Shown one piece after another: positions 1-9,229 of a stretch of DNA of 64,000 nt. The first letter of the stretch is position 1, and each line of letters starts with the position of its first letter. The stretch comes from Glycomyces albidus. GTDB taxonomy: Bacteria > Actinomycetota > Actinomycetes > Mycobacteriales > Micromonosporaceae. Both the position numbers and the translations under genes were made by a program. The stretch covers positions 78,166 to 142,165 of the forward strand of contig NZ_WIAO01000013.1 in NCBI RefSeq assembly GCF_009451885.1. The letters are read 5' to 3'. The notes below the pieces were generated by a model. It made no database searches, had not been told where the DNA came from, and saw nothing but the letters and a program-made list of their open reading frames with translations.

Positions 1-332
1 ACCATCATCGCGGTGATCGCGTTGTCGGCGTTGCCGGTCTCGGGGGAGCTGCCGGAGAGCTGCACGATCCGCTTGACTCCCGCGTCGCGGAGCCGACCGC
101 AGACGGCCGGCATGTCGGCGAAGCCGGGGAGGACGAACGCCGCTTCGACGCCGCCGAGCCACGGGTCGAGCGACTCGGGCCGGTCGAGGTCGCCGACGGC
201 GGCCTCGACGCCGTCCGGCAGTGCCGCGCGGCTCGCGTCGCGGACGAGCGCCCGCACCGGGAGCCCTCGCTCCGCCAGCGCCTGAACGACTTCGCGGCCG
301 ATGTTGCCGGTGGCTCCCGAGACCAGGTACAT
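1..332 (-). CDS. NmrA-type NAD(P)-binding protein (partial, N-terminal part)
   Basis: The first 110 codons are present and the window edge cuts off the rest. The translation opens MYLVSGATGNIGREV, a Rossmann fold with the GATGNIG dinucleotide-binding loop of atypical short-chain dehydrogenases of the NmrA/NAD(P)H-binding type. Later stretches fit too: RALVRDASR after beta-2, GDLDRPESL after beta-3, and KRIVQLSGSS after beta-5. Members act as redox sensors, quinone reductases or sugar epimerases; the substrate-deciding C-terminal half is missing, so the reaction cannot be named. The ATG at 332 is the first in frame and sits exactly at the fold start. It is transcribed away from the Nudix gene, 70 nt downstream of that gene's stop. 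Confidence 0.8.
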   Translation of the reverse strand, partial: MYLVSGATGNIGREVVQALAERGLPVRALVRDASRAALPDGVEAAVGDLDRPESLDPWLGGVEAAFVLPGFADMPAVCGRLRDAGVKRIVQLSGSSPETGNADNAITAMM

Positions 333-401
333 GCGGCGATCCTAACAGGAGAATCCTTGCCGCTCAATCGTTGTCGGGCAGCCGGTGCCTGTTGCTCGCG
401 C

Positions 402-1091
402 TCAGCCGGGAAGCAGCCCGAGCAGTACCGCTCGCAGGTAGGCGGCCAGGGTGAAGCCGTCGGTGATCGCTCCGGCTCGGATCATGTCCCGGAGCTCGTC
501 GGGCGGCACCAGGCGGATCGAGTCGATGGCCTCGCCCGTGTCCGGCCGGCCGATCCTGTCGATCTCGGCGTAGAACATCGCGACGGACGATGCCGAGATG
601 CCGGTGTCGGGGTGCAGCTCGCCGAGCGGGACGAGTGTCGTCGCGTCGGCGCCGACCTCCTCTGCGAGTTCGCGGCGTGCATCGTCTTCGGGCGAATCGG
701 ATTCGCCGGCGCCTCGGGGCAGCTCAAGGTGGCGGCTGCGGGTGGCGTGCCGGAAGTGGTCGACGAGCACGACGCTGCCGTCGAGGACCGGCAGCACCAC
801 GACTCCGGCGACCGCTCGGGGTCCGACGTCGCGGATGTAGGTGCCGAGGGCGCCGTCGGGGAACCGGACGGCGTCCCGGACCCGGAGGCCGTACGCGTCC
901 TCGTAGACCACTCCGGTCCGGGCCCATGCCTCGGGGAGTCCGGCGGACCGGAGCCGGTCGGCCGCTTCGCGCTCGGCCTCGGCGACCGCTTCAGGTTCGT
1001 GCAGGATGGAGAAGATCGTTCCGGCGGGATTGGCGAACAGTTCGGGTCGGGTCTCCCGGAGTTGTTCGTACCGGCGCTTGTCAGGATTCAT
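402..1091 (-). CDS. Nudix hydrolase, ADP-ribose pyrophosphatase-like
   Basis: 229 aa. It probably hydrolyses a nucleoside diphosphate linked to another moiety, such as ADP-ribose. The Nudix box lies around residues 125-147: ELPRGAGES followed by RRELAEEVGA, which keeps the REUxEExG metal-binding core, although the spacing before the core is one residue short of the classical box. The ELPRG prelude and residues such as DTGISASSVAMFYA after the box resemble NudF/ADPRase proteins. About 60 residues precede the fold and may form a helical cap. The frame stays open upstream to 1415, but the ATG at 1091 is preferred because upstream residues look noncoding; it overlaps the stop of the upstream gene by 11 bp, suggesting one transcript. 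Exact substrate unknown. Confidence 0.82.
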   Translation of the reverse strand: MNPDKRRYEQLRETRPELFANPAGTIFSILHEPEAVAEAEREAADRLRSAGLPEAWARTGVVYEDAYGLRVRDAVRFPDGALGTYIRDVGPRAVAGVVVLPVLDGSVVLVDHFRHATRSRHLELPRGAGESDSPEDDARRELAEEVGADATTLVPLGELHPDTGISASSVAMFYAEIDRIGRPDTGEAIDSIRLVPPDELRDMIRAGAITDGFTLAAYLRAVLLGLLPG

Positions 1092-2436
1092 CGTCGATCC
1101 GGTACGCGATGCTGCCGCGACCGAGGACGGGGGTGAAGACCTGATCGGATTCCCTTTGGGCTTTGAGTGCGGCCTTGCCGAGAGCGCGTTCTTTGAATTT
1201 GTCGAGCACGACGTTAGCGTACACTCCGCCTGCGGTTCCGATAAGACTCCCGACAACGGTGCCGACTGCGTCGTTTCCGATGGCGAGTCCGACGATGCCG
1301 CCGACGGCCGCTCCCAGTGCGTTGATCGGTGCGGCGCGGACATGGGCCCAGATCTGTCCGCCCGGCTGCGATCGCATGCGCCGCCCGACATCGTATTCGC
1401 GGTATTTTCCGACAAGGAATCGGTACCGGCTCTGCGGAACCCTGATGTCCTGCATCAGCGTCAGGGTCCGCTGCAGTTCACTCCAGGTCAGCCAGGCGCC
1501 GACGTCCGAATGGTCGAGCACCTGAGCGCTCCTGGCCCCCACCAGGTGCTCGGTTCCCGCTCGCGCCACGATCTGCGCCGCTCTGAAGTCGGGGATCTCC
1601 ACGTCCAGTCCGTCGGCGCCCAGGGATGCGGCGACGATGCCGTTGTACTTGGCGTTCACGAGGCCCCGCACCAGTTCCAGTTGGCCGGCCGCCGACGCGT
1701 CCTGCGAGGCCGCGTCCTCGTACTCGTCGAGCAGCGCGTACCAGGCCGACCGCCGCCTGAACCGCGCCGGGTCGCGGGCCTCCTGGACCCGCGCCTGCAG
1801 GAGGGTGAGCATGTCGGTGTCCGCTCCGCCGCTGGTGCGGCGGATGCTCGAGACGGCGCCGAGCACCTGGTCGGCGAGGTCGGCGCCGTTCGCGATCGTC
1901 GCCCGTTCCGAGACGGGGCTGTCCCGCAGCGCCTGGTCGAACTCGATGAGGCCGAGCAGCCGGTGGAGCAGGTCGTGTTCGGCGATCGCGCCTACCCGTT
2001 CCGGGTCGCGGTCGAGCTGCTCGGCGACCGCTCGCCGCAGTGCCATGTCCGCGCCGAGTTCCGGCCATGACGAGAAGCGGAACTCCGGTTGCAGGAGTGC
2101 CGATCGGAACGCATTGAGGAGTGTGAACCTCTGGCCGTCGGCCGGATCATCCGCGAGGCCCGGGCTGTCGAGAATGCGGACTTGGATGCTTCCCCGGCGG
2201 GCGAGTCCGATCATTGCGAGCGAGTCCTCGTCCATTCGGGCGAGGGTGCTGACGAGTGGTGCGCTGTCGAATGCCTGGGATTGACTCAGTACGGGGTGAA
2301 CGCCGCCGAGGATCATGTGGAGCATCACCGCTCCGGTCGCGTTCAATGTGCGATTCGCAAGTTCGAGTTCCGGAAGATCCGGCTGGAAGTTGACAGTGTC
2401 CAGTACGCCGAAATACGCGGTGCTTCCGCTTGTCAT
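1081..2436 (-). CDS. hypothetical protein with C-terminal glycine-zipper segment
   Basis: 451 aa, family not recognised. Residues about 1-330 look soluble and mixed helical. Near residues 375-410 there is a small-residue-rich hydrophobic stretch (AAVGGIVGLAIGN, then GTVVGSLIGTAGGVYANVV), which has the GxxxG spacing of glycine-zipper membrane or pore segments. The C-terminal 40 residues are basic, then polar. Third codon positions carry clearly more A and T than the neighbouring genes, so recent acquisition is possible. It is the first gene of a two-gene unit with the Nudix gene (11-bp overlap). The start is the ATG at 2436; no strong Shine-Dalgarno sequence is visible. Membrane association is an inference from the zipper alone. 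Confidence 0.7.
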   Translation of the reverse strand: MTSGSTAYFGVLDTVNFQPDLPELELANRTLNATGAVMLHMILGGVHPVLSQSQAFDSAPLVSTLARMDEDSLAMIGLARRGSIQVRILDSPGLADDPADGQRFTLLNAFRSALLQPEFRFSSWPELGADMALRRAVAEQLDRDPERVGAIAEHDLLHRLLGLIEFDQALRDSPVSERATIANGADLADQVLGAVSSIRRTSGGADTDMLTLLQARVQEARDPARFRRRSAWYALLDEYEDAASQDASAAGQLELVRGLVNAKYNGIVAASLGADGLDVEIPDFRAAQIVARAGTEHLVGARSAQVLDHSDVGAWLTWSELQRTLTLMQDIRVPQSRYRFLVGKYREYDVGRRMRSQPGGQIWAHVRAAPINALGAAVGGIVGLAIGNDAVGTVVGSLIGTAGGVYANVVLDKFKERALGKAALKAQRESDQVFTPVLGRGSIAYRIDDES

Positions 2437-2656
2437 GCGCTGAGCGTAGCGGATTGCCCAAATGCGCTCCTTTCTCGGAGGCGATGGTCCGCCGTCGAGA
2501 ATGTATGACCGAATTAGGCGGAGTCATTGGCAAATGCGGCGCGGGTATTTCTCTCTCTTGTTGGAATTTCATCGATCGTGTGGAATGCGGCAAGCGGATT
2601 CGCGGACCCGTGATATGTGACCTGCGGCATGATCGGCACCGCGGTGTTTACCAGGC

Positions 2657-2685
2657 TTGCCCGAGGGTTTGCTGGGACGTAATGA
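2657..2685 (+). promoter_or_regulatory. candidate sigma-70-type promoter for the 71-aa gene
   Basis: A TTGCCC hexamer (2657-2662) and TAATGA (2680-2685) are separated by exactly 17 bp. Predicted transcription would begin near 2692, giving a leader of about 110 nt that includes the hairpin at 2716-2752. This is a sequence match only. Confidence 0.4.
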
Positions 2686-2715
2686 GCCGGTGACACCGGC
2701 CGGTCAGAGTTGACC

Positions 2716-2752
2716 GTGAGGCCCGGGGGACCGGAGACCGGTCGGGCCTCAC
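2716..2752 (+). promoter_or_regulatory. leader hairpin, attenuator-like
   Basis: Perfect 10-bp arms (GTGAGGCCCG at 2716-2725 and CGGGCCTCAC at 2743-2752) enclose a 17-nt loop. It lies between the predicted promoter and the start at 2803, on the transcribed side. There is no T-run after it, so it may be a leader structure rather than a terminator. Confidence 0.45.
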
Positions 2753-2802
2753 GCCGCACCGGCGCGGCACGCTCATCGCATCACCGCCCGGAAGGAACCA
2801 CA

Positions 2803-3018
2803 ATGGACCCTTACGCGTTCATCGCAGTCCAGCTCATCAAGTCCGACGCCGGCTCCGCGCTGCCGGACGCCCCGGTCGTCGAGGACCGGCCGTCGCTGAT
2901 GGACCGCATCGTCGGCGGCTTCGCCGCCGCGAAGCACGGCTTCATCGCCCGCGAACTGCGGGTCCGCGGCGAGCTCGCCGCCCTGCCGACGCGCGCCGAG
3001 GTGCGCCGCGCCGCATAG
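2803..3018 (+). CDS. small hypothetical protein (71 aa)
   Basis: 71 aa with no recognised family. The sequence begins MDPYAFIAVQLIKSD, has a short helix-compatible middle (MDRIVGGFAAAKHGF) and ends in a basic helix (RELRVRGELAALPTRAEVRR). There is no signal peptide or clear membrane segment. The ATG at 2803 was chosen over the upstream frame opening at 2710 because GGAAGGA lies 5-11 nt before it and because the upstream codons fall in the leader hairpin. The gene stands alone, followed by a strong hairpin at 3099-3135. Codon use in this frame is strongly GC3-biased, which supports real coding. Confidence 0.65.
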   Translation: MDPYAFIAVQLIKSDAGSALPDAPVVEDRPSLMDRIVGGFAAAKHGFIARELRVRGELAALPTRAEVRRAA

Positions 3019-3098
3019 GGCCGCGACCGGTCCGGCGGCGTTCGCGCCGTCGGGCACCGGACAGGCGGCCTCGACGTCGCAGGCAATACGTGAGCACG

Positions 3099-3135
3099 GC
3101 TCGGGCCCGGGAGGCATCGCCTCCCGGGCCCGAGC
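3099..3135. terminator. bidirectional hairpin terminator
   Basis: Perfect 16-bp arms (3099-3114 and 3120-3135) with a 5-nt loop between two convergent genes, the 71-aa gene and the amidohydrolase. Confidence 0.75.
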
Positions 3136-3221
3136 GCCGTTCCGTCGCACCCCGGGGGCGGGGTCGATACGGGTCTCCCCAGGTGTCCGATGTGAGGACC
3201 GGACCCAGACGCGAAGGCGCG

Positions 3222-4394
3222 CTAAGCGACCCGCGACCCGTCGATGTACGCCTGCTCCACTTTCGAGTAGTAGTCGAGCGGGTCGCCCGACCACACGCAG
3301 AAGTCCGCGTCCTTGCCGGCCTCGAGCGAGCCGAGCCGGTCGGCGACGCCGAGCACCTCGGCCGGGTTGATCGTCACCGACCGCAGCGCGGTGTCGCGGT
3401 CGAGTCCGGCCTTGACGCACTCCATGACCTGCACGATGAGGTACTGGATCGGGACCACCGGGTGGTCGGTCATGATCACGAGCTTCACGCCGGCCTCGGC
3501 CATCCTCACCGCGTTCTCCGGGAACCGCTTCGCGGTCTCGACCTTCGCGCGGGCGGTCAGCAGCGGTCCGAACAGGACCGGGACGCCCTTCTCGGCGATC
3601 ACGTCGGCGAGCAGGTGCGCCTCGGTTCCGTGGTCGAGGACGAGGTCGTACCCGAACTCGTCGGCGACGCGGATCGCGGTCGCGATGTCGTCGGCGCGGT
3701 GGCAGTGCTGGCGCCAGGGGATCTCGCGGTCGAGGACCTTCACGAGGTTCTCGAGCCTGAGGTCGCGGTCGGGGTCCTCGGCGGCGCGGTGCTTCTCGGC
3801 GGCGATGAACGCCGACCTGAGCACGCCCGCGGTGCCCATGCGGGTCTTCGGGGTCTGGCCCTTGTCGCCGTACACGCGCTTCGGGTTCTCCCCGAGCGCC
3901 GACTTGATGCCGGCGGGGGAGCGGACCACGAGGTCGTCGACGCGGCGGCCGCCGGCGGTCTTGACCACGACGCACTCGCCGCCGATGACGTTGCCCGAGC
4001 CGGGGTTGACGCAGGCGGTGAGCACGCCGCCCTTGAGGGCGTCGGCGAACCCGGGCTCGGTCGGGTTGATGCCGTCCAGGGCCCGCACGTGCGCGGTGTT
4101 CGGGTCGGTCATCTCGTTGGTGTCGTCGCCCGCCCAGCCTTCGCCGGTCTCGTGGACGCCCAGGTGGGTGTGGGCGTCGATGAGGCCCGGGACGATCCAC
4201 TTGCCGGACGCGTCGATCCGGTCGACGCCCGCGGGGACGGTGAGTTCGGGGCCGCCGACGGCGCTGATGCGGCCGTTCTCGACGATGACGACGCCCTGCT
4301 CGATCGGAGCGGCGGTGATGGGGACGACGGTGGCGCCGGTGAGCGCGAACGTCGGTCCGGCGGCGCTTGCGGAGCCGGATTGTGGCACGGACAT
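3222..4394 (-). CDS. amidohydrolase family protein (imidazolonepropionase-like)
   Basis: 390 aa metal-dependent hydrolase of the amidohydrolase superfamily. Metal-site motifs appear in order: DAHTHLG near residue 75 (HxH after beta-1), QHCHRADD near 228, LVLDHGTEAHLL near 252, and VIMTDHPVV near 306, which supplies the catalytic Asp. The C-terminal NPAEVLGV...GSLEAGKDADFCVW stretch is the composite beta-sandwich return typical of the family. Such enzymes hydrolyse C-N bonds in cyclic amides, ureas or imidazolones; the substrate is not evident. The start is the ATG at 4394, preceded by GAAGGCGGG; an in-frame upstream codon at 4442 lacks a site. A TATACT hexamer (complement of 4460-4465) lies inside a palindrome at 4445-4462, so repression at the promoter is likely. 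Confidence 0.85.
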   Translation of the reverse strand: MSVPQSGSASAAGPTFALTGATVVPITAAPIEQGVVIVENGRISAVGGPELTVPAGVDRIDASGKWIVPGLIDAHTHLGVHETGEGWAGDDTNEMTDPNTAHVRALDGINPTEPGFADALKGGVLTACVNPGSGNVIGGECVVVKTAGGRRVDDLVVRSPAGIKSALGENPKRVYGDKGQTPKTRMGTAGVLRSAFIAAEKHRAAEDPDRDLRLENLVKVLDREIPWRQHCHRADDIATAIRVADEFGYDLVLDHGTEAHLLADVIAEKGVPVLFGPLLTARAKVETAKRFPENAVRMAEAGVKLVIMTDHPVVPIQYLIVQVMECVKAGLDRDTALRSVTINPAEVLGVADRLGSLEAGKDADFCVWSGDPLDYYSKVEQAYIDGSRVA

Positions 4395-4444
4395 GGACCC
4401 GCCTTCGGATGGGAAGCAGCTTGCAGTCCCATCCTGCCCCATTC

Positions 4445-4462
4445 ACTAGCCGGTCGGCTAGT
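4445..4462. promoter_or_regulatory. palindromic operator overlapping a -10 element
   Basis: ACTAGCCG and CGGCTAGT form perfect 8-bp arms around GT. The reverse-strand hexamer TATACT (complement of 4460-4465) overlaps one arm and is placed to serve the amidohydrolase. The length and symmetry resemble sites bound by dimeric TetR-family repressors, but no regulator gene of that type is in the window. Confidence 0.5.
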
Positions 4463-4486
4463 ATATTTGCGGGATTGTGACCGGCC

Positions 4487-5407
4487 TCAGGACGCCCAGC
4501 GGATGATCTCCTTGGTGACCGTCTCCGGCGACTCCTGCTGCGGGAAGTGCCCGACCCCGTCGAGGAGCTTCCACTCGTACCGCCCGTGCACGTACCGCCC
4601 CGAGCCCTGCGCCGTCCGCGGCAGCACGCACGAGTCGAGCGCGCCGTGGAGCTGGAGCGTCGGCACCGGCGTCGGCCGCTGGAGCAGCTTCACGAACCGC
4701 CGCCCCGCCAGCCCCAGCGAGGTCCGGAACGGCCACCGGAACGCCTCCAGGGCGCAGAACGCCGCCTGCGGGATCTGGATGACGTCCCGGCAGGCCCGCA
4801 CGTACTCCTGGAAGTCCCGCGTGTTCCGCCACCCCGGCCCCGACCACGAGTACATCAGATCCGCCACTTTCCTTGCGTCCCAAGCAGTCAGCTTGTGCTC
4901 GTAGCGGGGCATCTGGAACGCGAACAGGTGCCGTGACGCCGAGAGCTGCCCCTTCGGGTCCACCGCGAGCGCGGCCCGCTGCCGCAGCGGGTGCGCGGCG
5001 CCGAGGACCACGAGCGACTTGAACTGCCGGGGGTGGAACGCGGCCGCCGCGAACCCGAGGATCCCGCCGAGGTCGTGGCCGACGACGGTGGCCTCGCGCT
5101 CGCCGAGGGCGCGGACGAGCCCGACGACGTCGGCGGCCATCGTGTACGCGTCGTAGCCGCGCGGGGGCTTGTCGGAGGCGCCGTAGCCGCGCAGGTCGGC
5201 GGCGACGACGCGGAAGCCGGCGTCCGCGAGCGCGGGGATCTGGTGGCGCCAGGCCCACCAGAACTCGGGGAAGCCGTGCAGCAGCAGGATCAGCGGGCCT
5301 TCCCCGGATTCGGCCACATGGAAGCGCGAGCCGTTGGCGTCGACTTGCCGGTGCGTCCAGGGGCCCTGCTTGAGCGCGGCGCTGTCGGCGAAGGTCTTGC
5401 GGGTCAC
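4487..5407 (-). CDS. alpha/beta hydrolase, epoxide hydrolase-like
   Basis: 306 aa alpha/beta-hydrolase fold. The oxyanion motif HGFPE is near residue 44, as in epoxide hydrolases and haloalkane dehalogenases. The nucleophile elbow GHDLGG near residue 113 has Asp rather than Ser as nucleophile, the mark of those two classes. The acid is probably in LHGALDSCV near residue 255 and the catalytic His in GVGHFPQQE near 287. Two cap-domain segments between residues 140 and 230 carry aromatic residues. The start is a GTG at 5407; instead of a Shine-Dalgarno site, TACGCT lies 6 nt upstream, which suggests a leaderless mRNA. The gene ends 93 nt before the amidohydrolase start; the intervening operator suggests separate control. 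Confidence 0.85.
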   Translation of the reverse strand: MTRKTFADSAALKQGPWTHRQVDANGSRFHVAESGEGPLILLLHGFPEFWWAWRHQIPALADAGFRVVAADLRGYGASDKPPRGYDAYTMAADVVGLVRALGEREATVVGHDLGGILGFAAAAFHPRQFKSLVVLGAAHPLRQRAALAVDPKGQLSASRHLFAFQMPRYEHKLTAWDARKVADLMYSWSGPGWRNTRDFQEYVRACRDVIQIPQAAFCALEAFRWPFRTSLGLAGRRFVKLLQRPTPVPTLQLHGALDSCVLPRTAQGSGRYVHGRYEWKLLDGVGHFPQQESPETVTKEIIRWAS

Positions 5408-5413
5408 GCGGAC

Positions 5414-5419
5414 AGCGTA
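5414..5419 (-). promoter_or_regulatory. -10 element for leaderless alpha/beta hydrolase gene
   Basis: TACGCT on the minus strand, 6 nt before the GTG at 5407. It abuts the acs terminator hairpin (5420-5454). Confidence 0.4.
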
Positions 5420-5454
5420 CGAGGTCGGGCCCGCAGGTTGCGGACCCGACCTCG
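5420..5454 (-). terminator. hairpin terminator of acs
   Basis: 15-bp arms (5420-5434 and 5440-5454) with one mismatch and a 5-nt loop, 57 nt beyond the acs stop. Confidence 0.6.
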
Positions 5455-5510
5455 TTACGAGTTGCTTACGCCTTAGCGGCGCGGCGGCGAACGCCGGTGG
5501 CGTTCGCCTC

Positions 5511-7469
<1,959 letters not shown>

Positions 7470-7763
7470 GGGTATTGGCTCCTTACAGATCTACGCGCCG
7501 ATGCGCGACTGTGAGGCGGGTCTATGCCGCGTAACACTACCGCGAACTGGCCGACACGGAACGTGCGCCCGCGTCGGCTCCGGCATCTGGGAACTGCCCG
7601 CGCCGAACGGCCCGGGAGCGGCCGACCGGCGGCCGCCGAGCGGTCGGATTCGTTCTCCTCGGGGACCCTTGCGCTCCGATTCGGCAGGTATCGTCGGAGC
7701 GGTGCAGACCCGCGAACTTGCATATGATCTTGTGACTGCCCTCTAGCCCGCCCGGTGCGCCGT

Positions 7764-7790
7764 TTGCGTGCTCCGCACTAAAGGTAAGGT
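7764..7790 (+). promoter_or_regulatory. promoter for leaderless Fic-like gene
   Basis: TTGCGT (7764-7769) and TAAGGT (7785-7790), spacing 15 bp. The -10 ends 7 nt before the GTG at 7798, so the transcript should begin at or next to the start codon. Confidence 0.45.
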
Positions 7791-7797
7791 TCCGCCC

Positions 7798-8550
7798 GTG
7801 GATCCTCTCGCGCCTCTCCTCGAGCTCTCCGAGGTCGCCGACGCCCTTGAGAACGCCCGAGCCAACGTCGACCGCATGCTCTGGCACGAGGCCCTGCGCG
7901 GCGACGAGAGCCTCGTCGAGACCGAGGTGGCCCTGCACAGCGCCTCGGCGACCCTCGCGCTGGACGGGTACGACTGCGACGTCGAGCGCCTGCGCGCCGG
8001 CGACTTCGACGACCCCGTCGTCAGCGGCGTCCTCGCCGTCACCGACGCCCTGCCCTCGCTCGCGGACGTCTGGCCGGTCTCGCCGCGCTACGTCCTCGCC
8101 AAGCTCCACCTGCTCGCCACCCGCGACTTCGCGGACGCCGGCGTCGACTTCGAGCCGGGCCGCATCGAGGTCGACGAGTCCGGTTCCGCGCGGATCAACG
8201 CCCTGTGCGCGCTGATCACCAACCCCACCAAGGAGATCCCGGCCGCGATGGCCGCCGCCGTCGTCCACGGCGAGCTCCTGTCGGTGCGGCCGTTCCCGGT
8301 CGCCAACAACGTGGTCGCCCGCGCCGCCGCGCGCCTGGCGCTGGCGAGCAAGGGCCTCGACCCGAAGCTGCTCATCACCGTCGACGCCGGGCACCTCGAG
8401 CGCCAGCCCGAGTACGTGGGCGCGCAGCGCGCCTGGTCGACCGGCACGCCCGACGGCGTCCGGGCCTGGCTCAAGCACTACGGCAAGGCCCTCGAGGCGG
8501 GCGCGGCCGAGACGCTCCAGATCTGCTCGGAGCTGATGAAGGACGCCTGA
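7798..8550 (+). CDS. Fic-fold protein with degenerate catalytic motif
   Basis: 250 aa, mostly helical. The region near residues 158-182 reads HGELLSVRPFPVANNVVARA and then AARLAL. It occupies the place of the Fic motif HxFx(D/E)GNGRxxR: the leading His is replaced by Arg (RPF) and GNGR by ANNVVAR. Fic enzymes transfer AMP or phosphate groups; this one probably cannot do so by the normal mechanism. Related actinobacterial proteins beside acs are often labelled oxidoreductase without evidence. The GTG start at 7798 replaces an upstream ATG (7768) because TAAGGT lies 7 nt before it. It is divergent from acs with about 330 bp between the starts, and a GC-rich hairpin follows the stop. Confidence 0.7.
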   Translation: MDPLAPLLELSEVADALENARANVDRMLWHEALRGDESLVETEVALHSASATLALDGYDCDVERLRAGDFDDPVVSGVLAVTDALPSLADVWPVSPRYVLAKLHLLATRDFADAGVDFEPGRIEVDESGSARINALCALITNPTKEIPAAMAAAVVHGELLSVRPFPVANNVVARAAARLALASKGLDPKLLITVDAGHLERQPEYVGAQRAWSTGTPDGVRAWLKHYGKALEAGAAETLQICSELMKDA

Positions 8551-8573
8551 GGGCCGGCCCGAAGGACCGGCCC
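8551..8573. terminator. short hairpin between convergent genes
   Basis: GGGCCGG (8551-8557) and CCGGCCC (8567-8573) directly after the stop of the Fic-fold gene and before the stop of the DUF4229 gene. Confidence 0.4.
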
Positions 8574-8582
8574 GGCCCGGCG

Positions 8583-8822
8583 TCACTCCCCGGAGAGCTC
8601 GGCGCGCAGCCGCTGCTTCTCCTCGCGGCGGCGCTTCACGCCGTCGTCGATGTGCGCGATCATCGCGTCGCGCTGCTTGCGCAGCAGCAGGAACCCGAGG
8701 ACGAACGACACCAGCAGGCCGGCGGCGAGCGCGGCCAGCACGTTGATGAGGAACATGAGCGGCACCGCGACGGCGGCGATGATCGCCACGCGGGCGAGGT
8801 AGTACTTGGCGACCGGGTTCAT
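8583..8822 (-). CDS. DUF4229-type small membrane protein
   Basis: 79 aa. Two hydrophobic helices (about residues 8-30 and 32-48, VAIIAAVAVPLMFLINVLAAL then GLLVSFVLGFLLL) are followed by a charged, coiled-coil-prone tail (KQRDAMIAHIDDGVKRRREEK). This matches the actinobacterial DUF4229 layout; no biochemical role is known. The ATG at 8822 overlaps the TGA of the upstream gene (ATGA), so translation is probably coupled. It is the last gene of the mqnE transcript. Such proteins are commonly found beside menaquinone genes, which hints at a membrane partner of quinone synthesis, but this is only context. Confidence 0.8.
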   Translation of the reverse strand: MNPVAKYYLARVAIIAAVAVPLMFLINVLAALAAGLLVSFVLGFLLLRKQRDAMIAHIDDGVKRRREEKQRLRAELSGE

Positions 8823-9229
8823 GCGACCCGCTCCTCTCCGAAGGCGCGGACCCCTGCTGACCACAGGGGCGCGTAGACGAGTGCGGCGGTGAGTCCGGCC
8901 AGGCCGCCGGTGAGCATCGGCGGCCAGGTCGGCGGCAGGAGGATCCCGACGGCGAGCCCGGAGCCGAGGCCGAGGACGACTCCGGCGAGCATGACGCCCC
9001 AGCGGGCCGCGCCGCTGTAGCGCCGGAACTGCTCGGTGTACGCCCACACGGTGGGCAGCGCGGCGATCCACCCGGAGGTCTCGCCGAACGGCCGGCCGCT
9101 GGGGATCACGAACAGCAGGTCGATCACGGCGAGGACGACCGCGCCCATCACGAAGTACGCGAGCGCGGTCCCCACGAGCGGGCCCATCGCCATGGGGGCC
9201 TTGGGTTCGTCCGGTCGGGCCTGGACCAC
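8819..9229 (-). CDS. multi-span membrane protein downstream of mqnE
   Basis: 136 aa, family not recognised with certainty. Three or four hydrophobic spans are visible: YFVMGAVVLAVIDLLFVI, a weaker aromatic one around GWIAALPTVWAY, WGVMLAGVVLGLGSGLAVGI, and MLTGGLAGLTAALVYAPLW. The GTG at 9229 shares one base with the mqnE stop codon, which suggests coupled translation; an ATG at 9193 would remove a hydrophilic 12-residue lead and is an alternative. No catalytic motif is seen. The position between mqnE and a DUF4229 gene makes a role near the menaquinone pathway possible but unproven. Confidence 0.7.
   Translation of the reverse strand: MVQARPDEPKAPMAMGPLVGTALAYFVMGAVVLAVIDLLFVIPSGRPFGETSGWIAALPTVWAYTEQFRRYSGAARWGVMLAGVVLGLGSGLAVGILLPPTWPPMLTGGLAGLTAALVYAPLWSAGVRAFGEERVA

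Larger units (their letters stand above)
2437..2802. other. divergent intergenic region with lower GC
   Basis: 366 bp between the starts of the glycine-zipper gene and the 71-aa gene. It is visibly less GC-rich than its surroundings up to about 2690. It contains a promoter-like pair facing the small gene (2657-2685) and a perfect hairpin (2716-2752). I see no protein-coding frame here. Confidence 0.6.
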
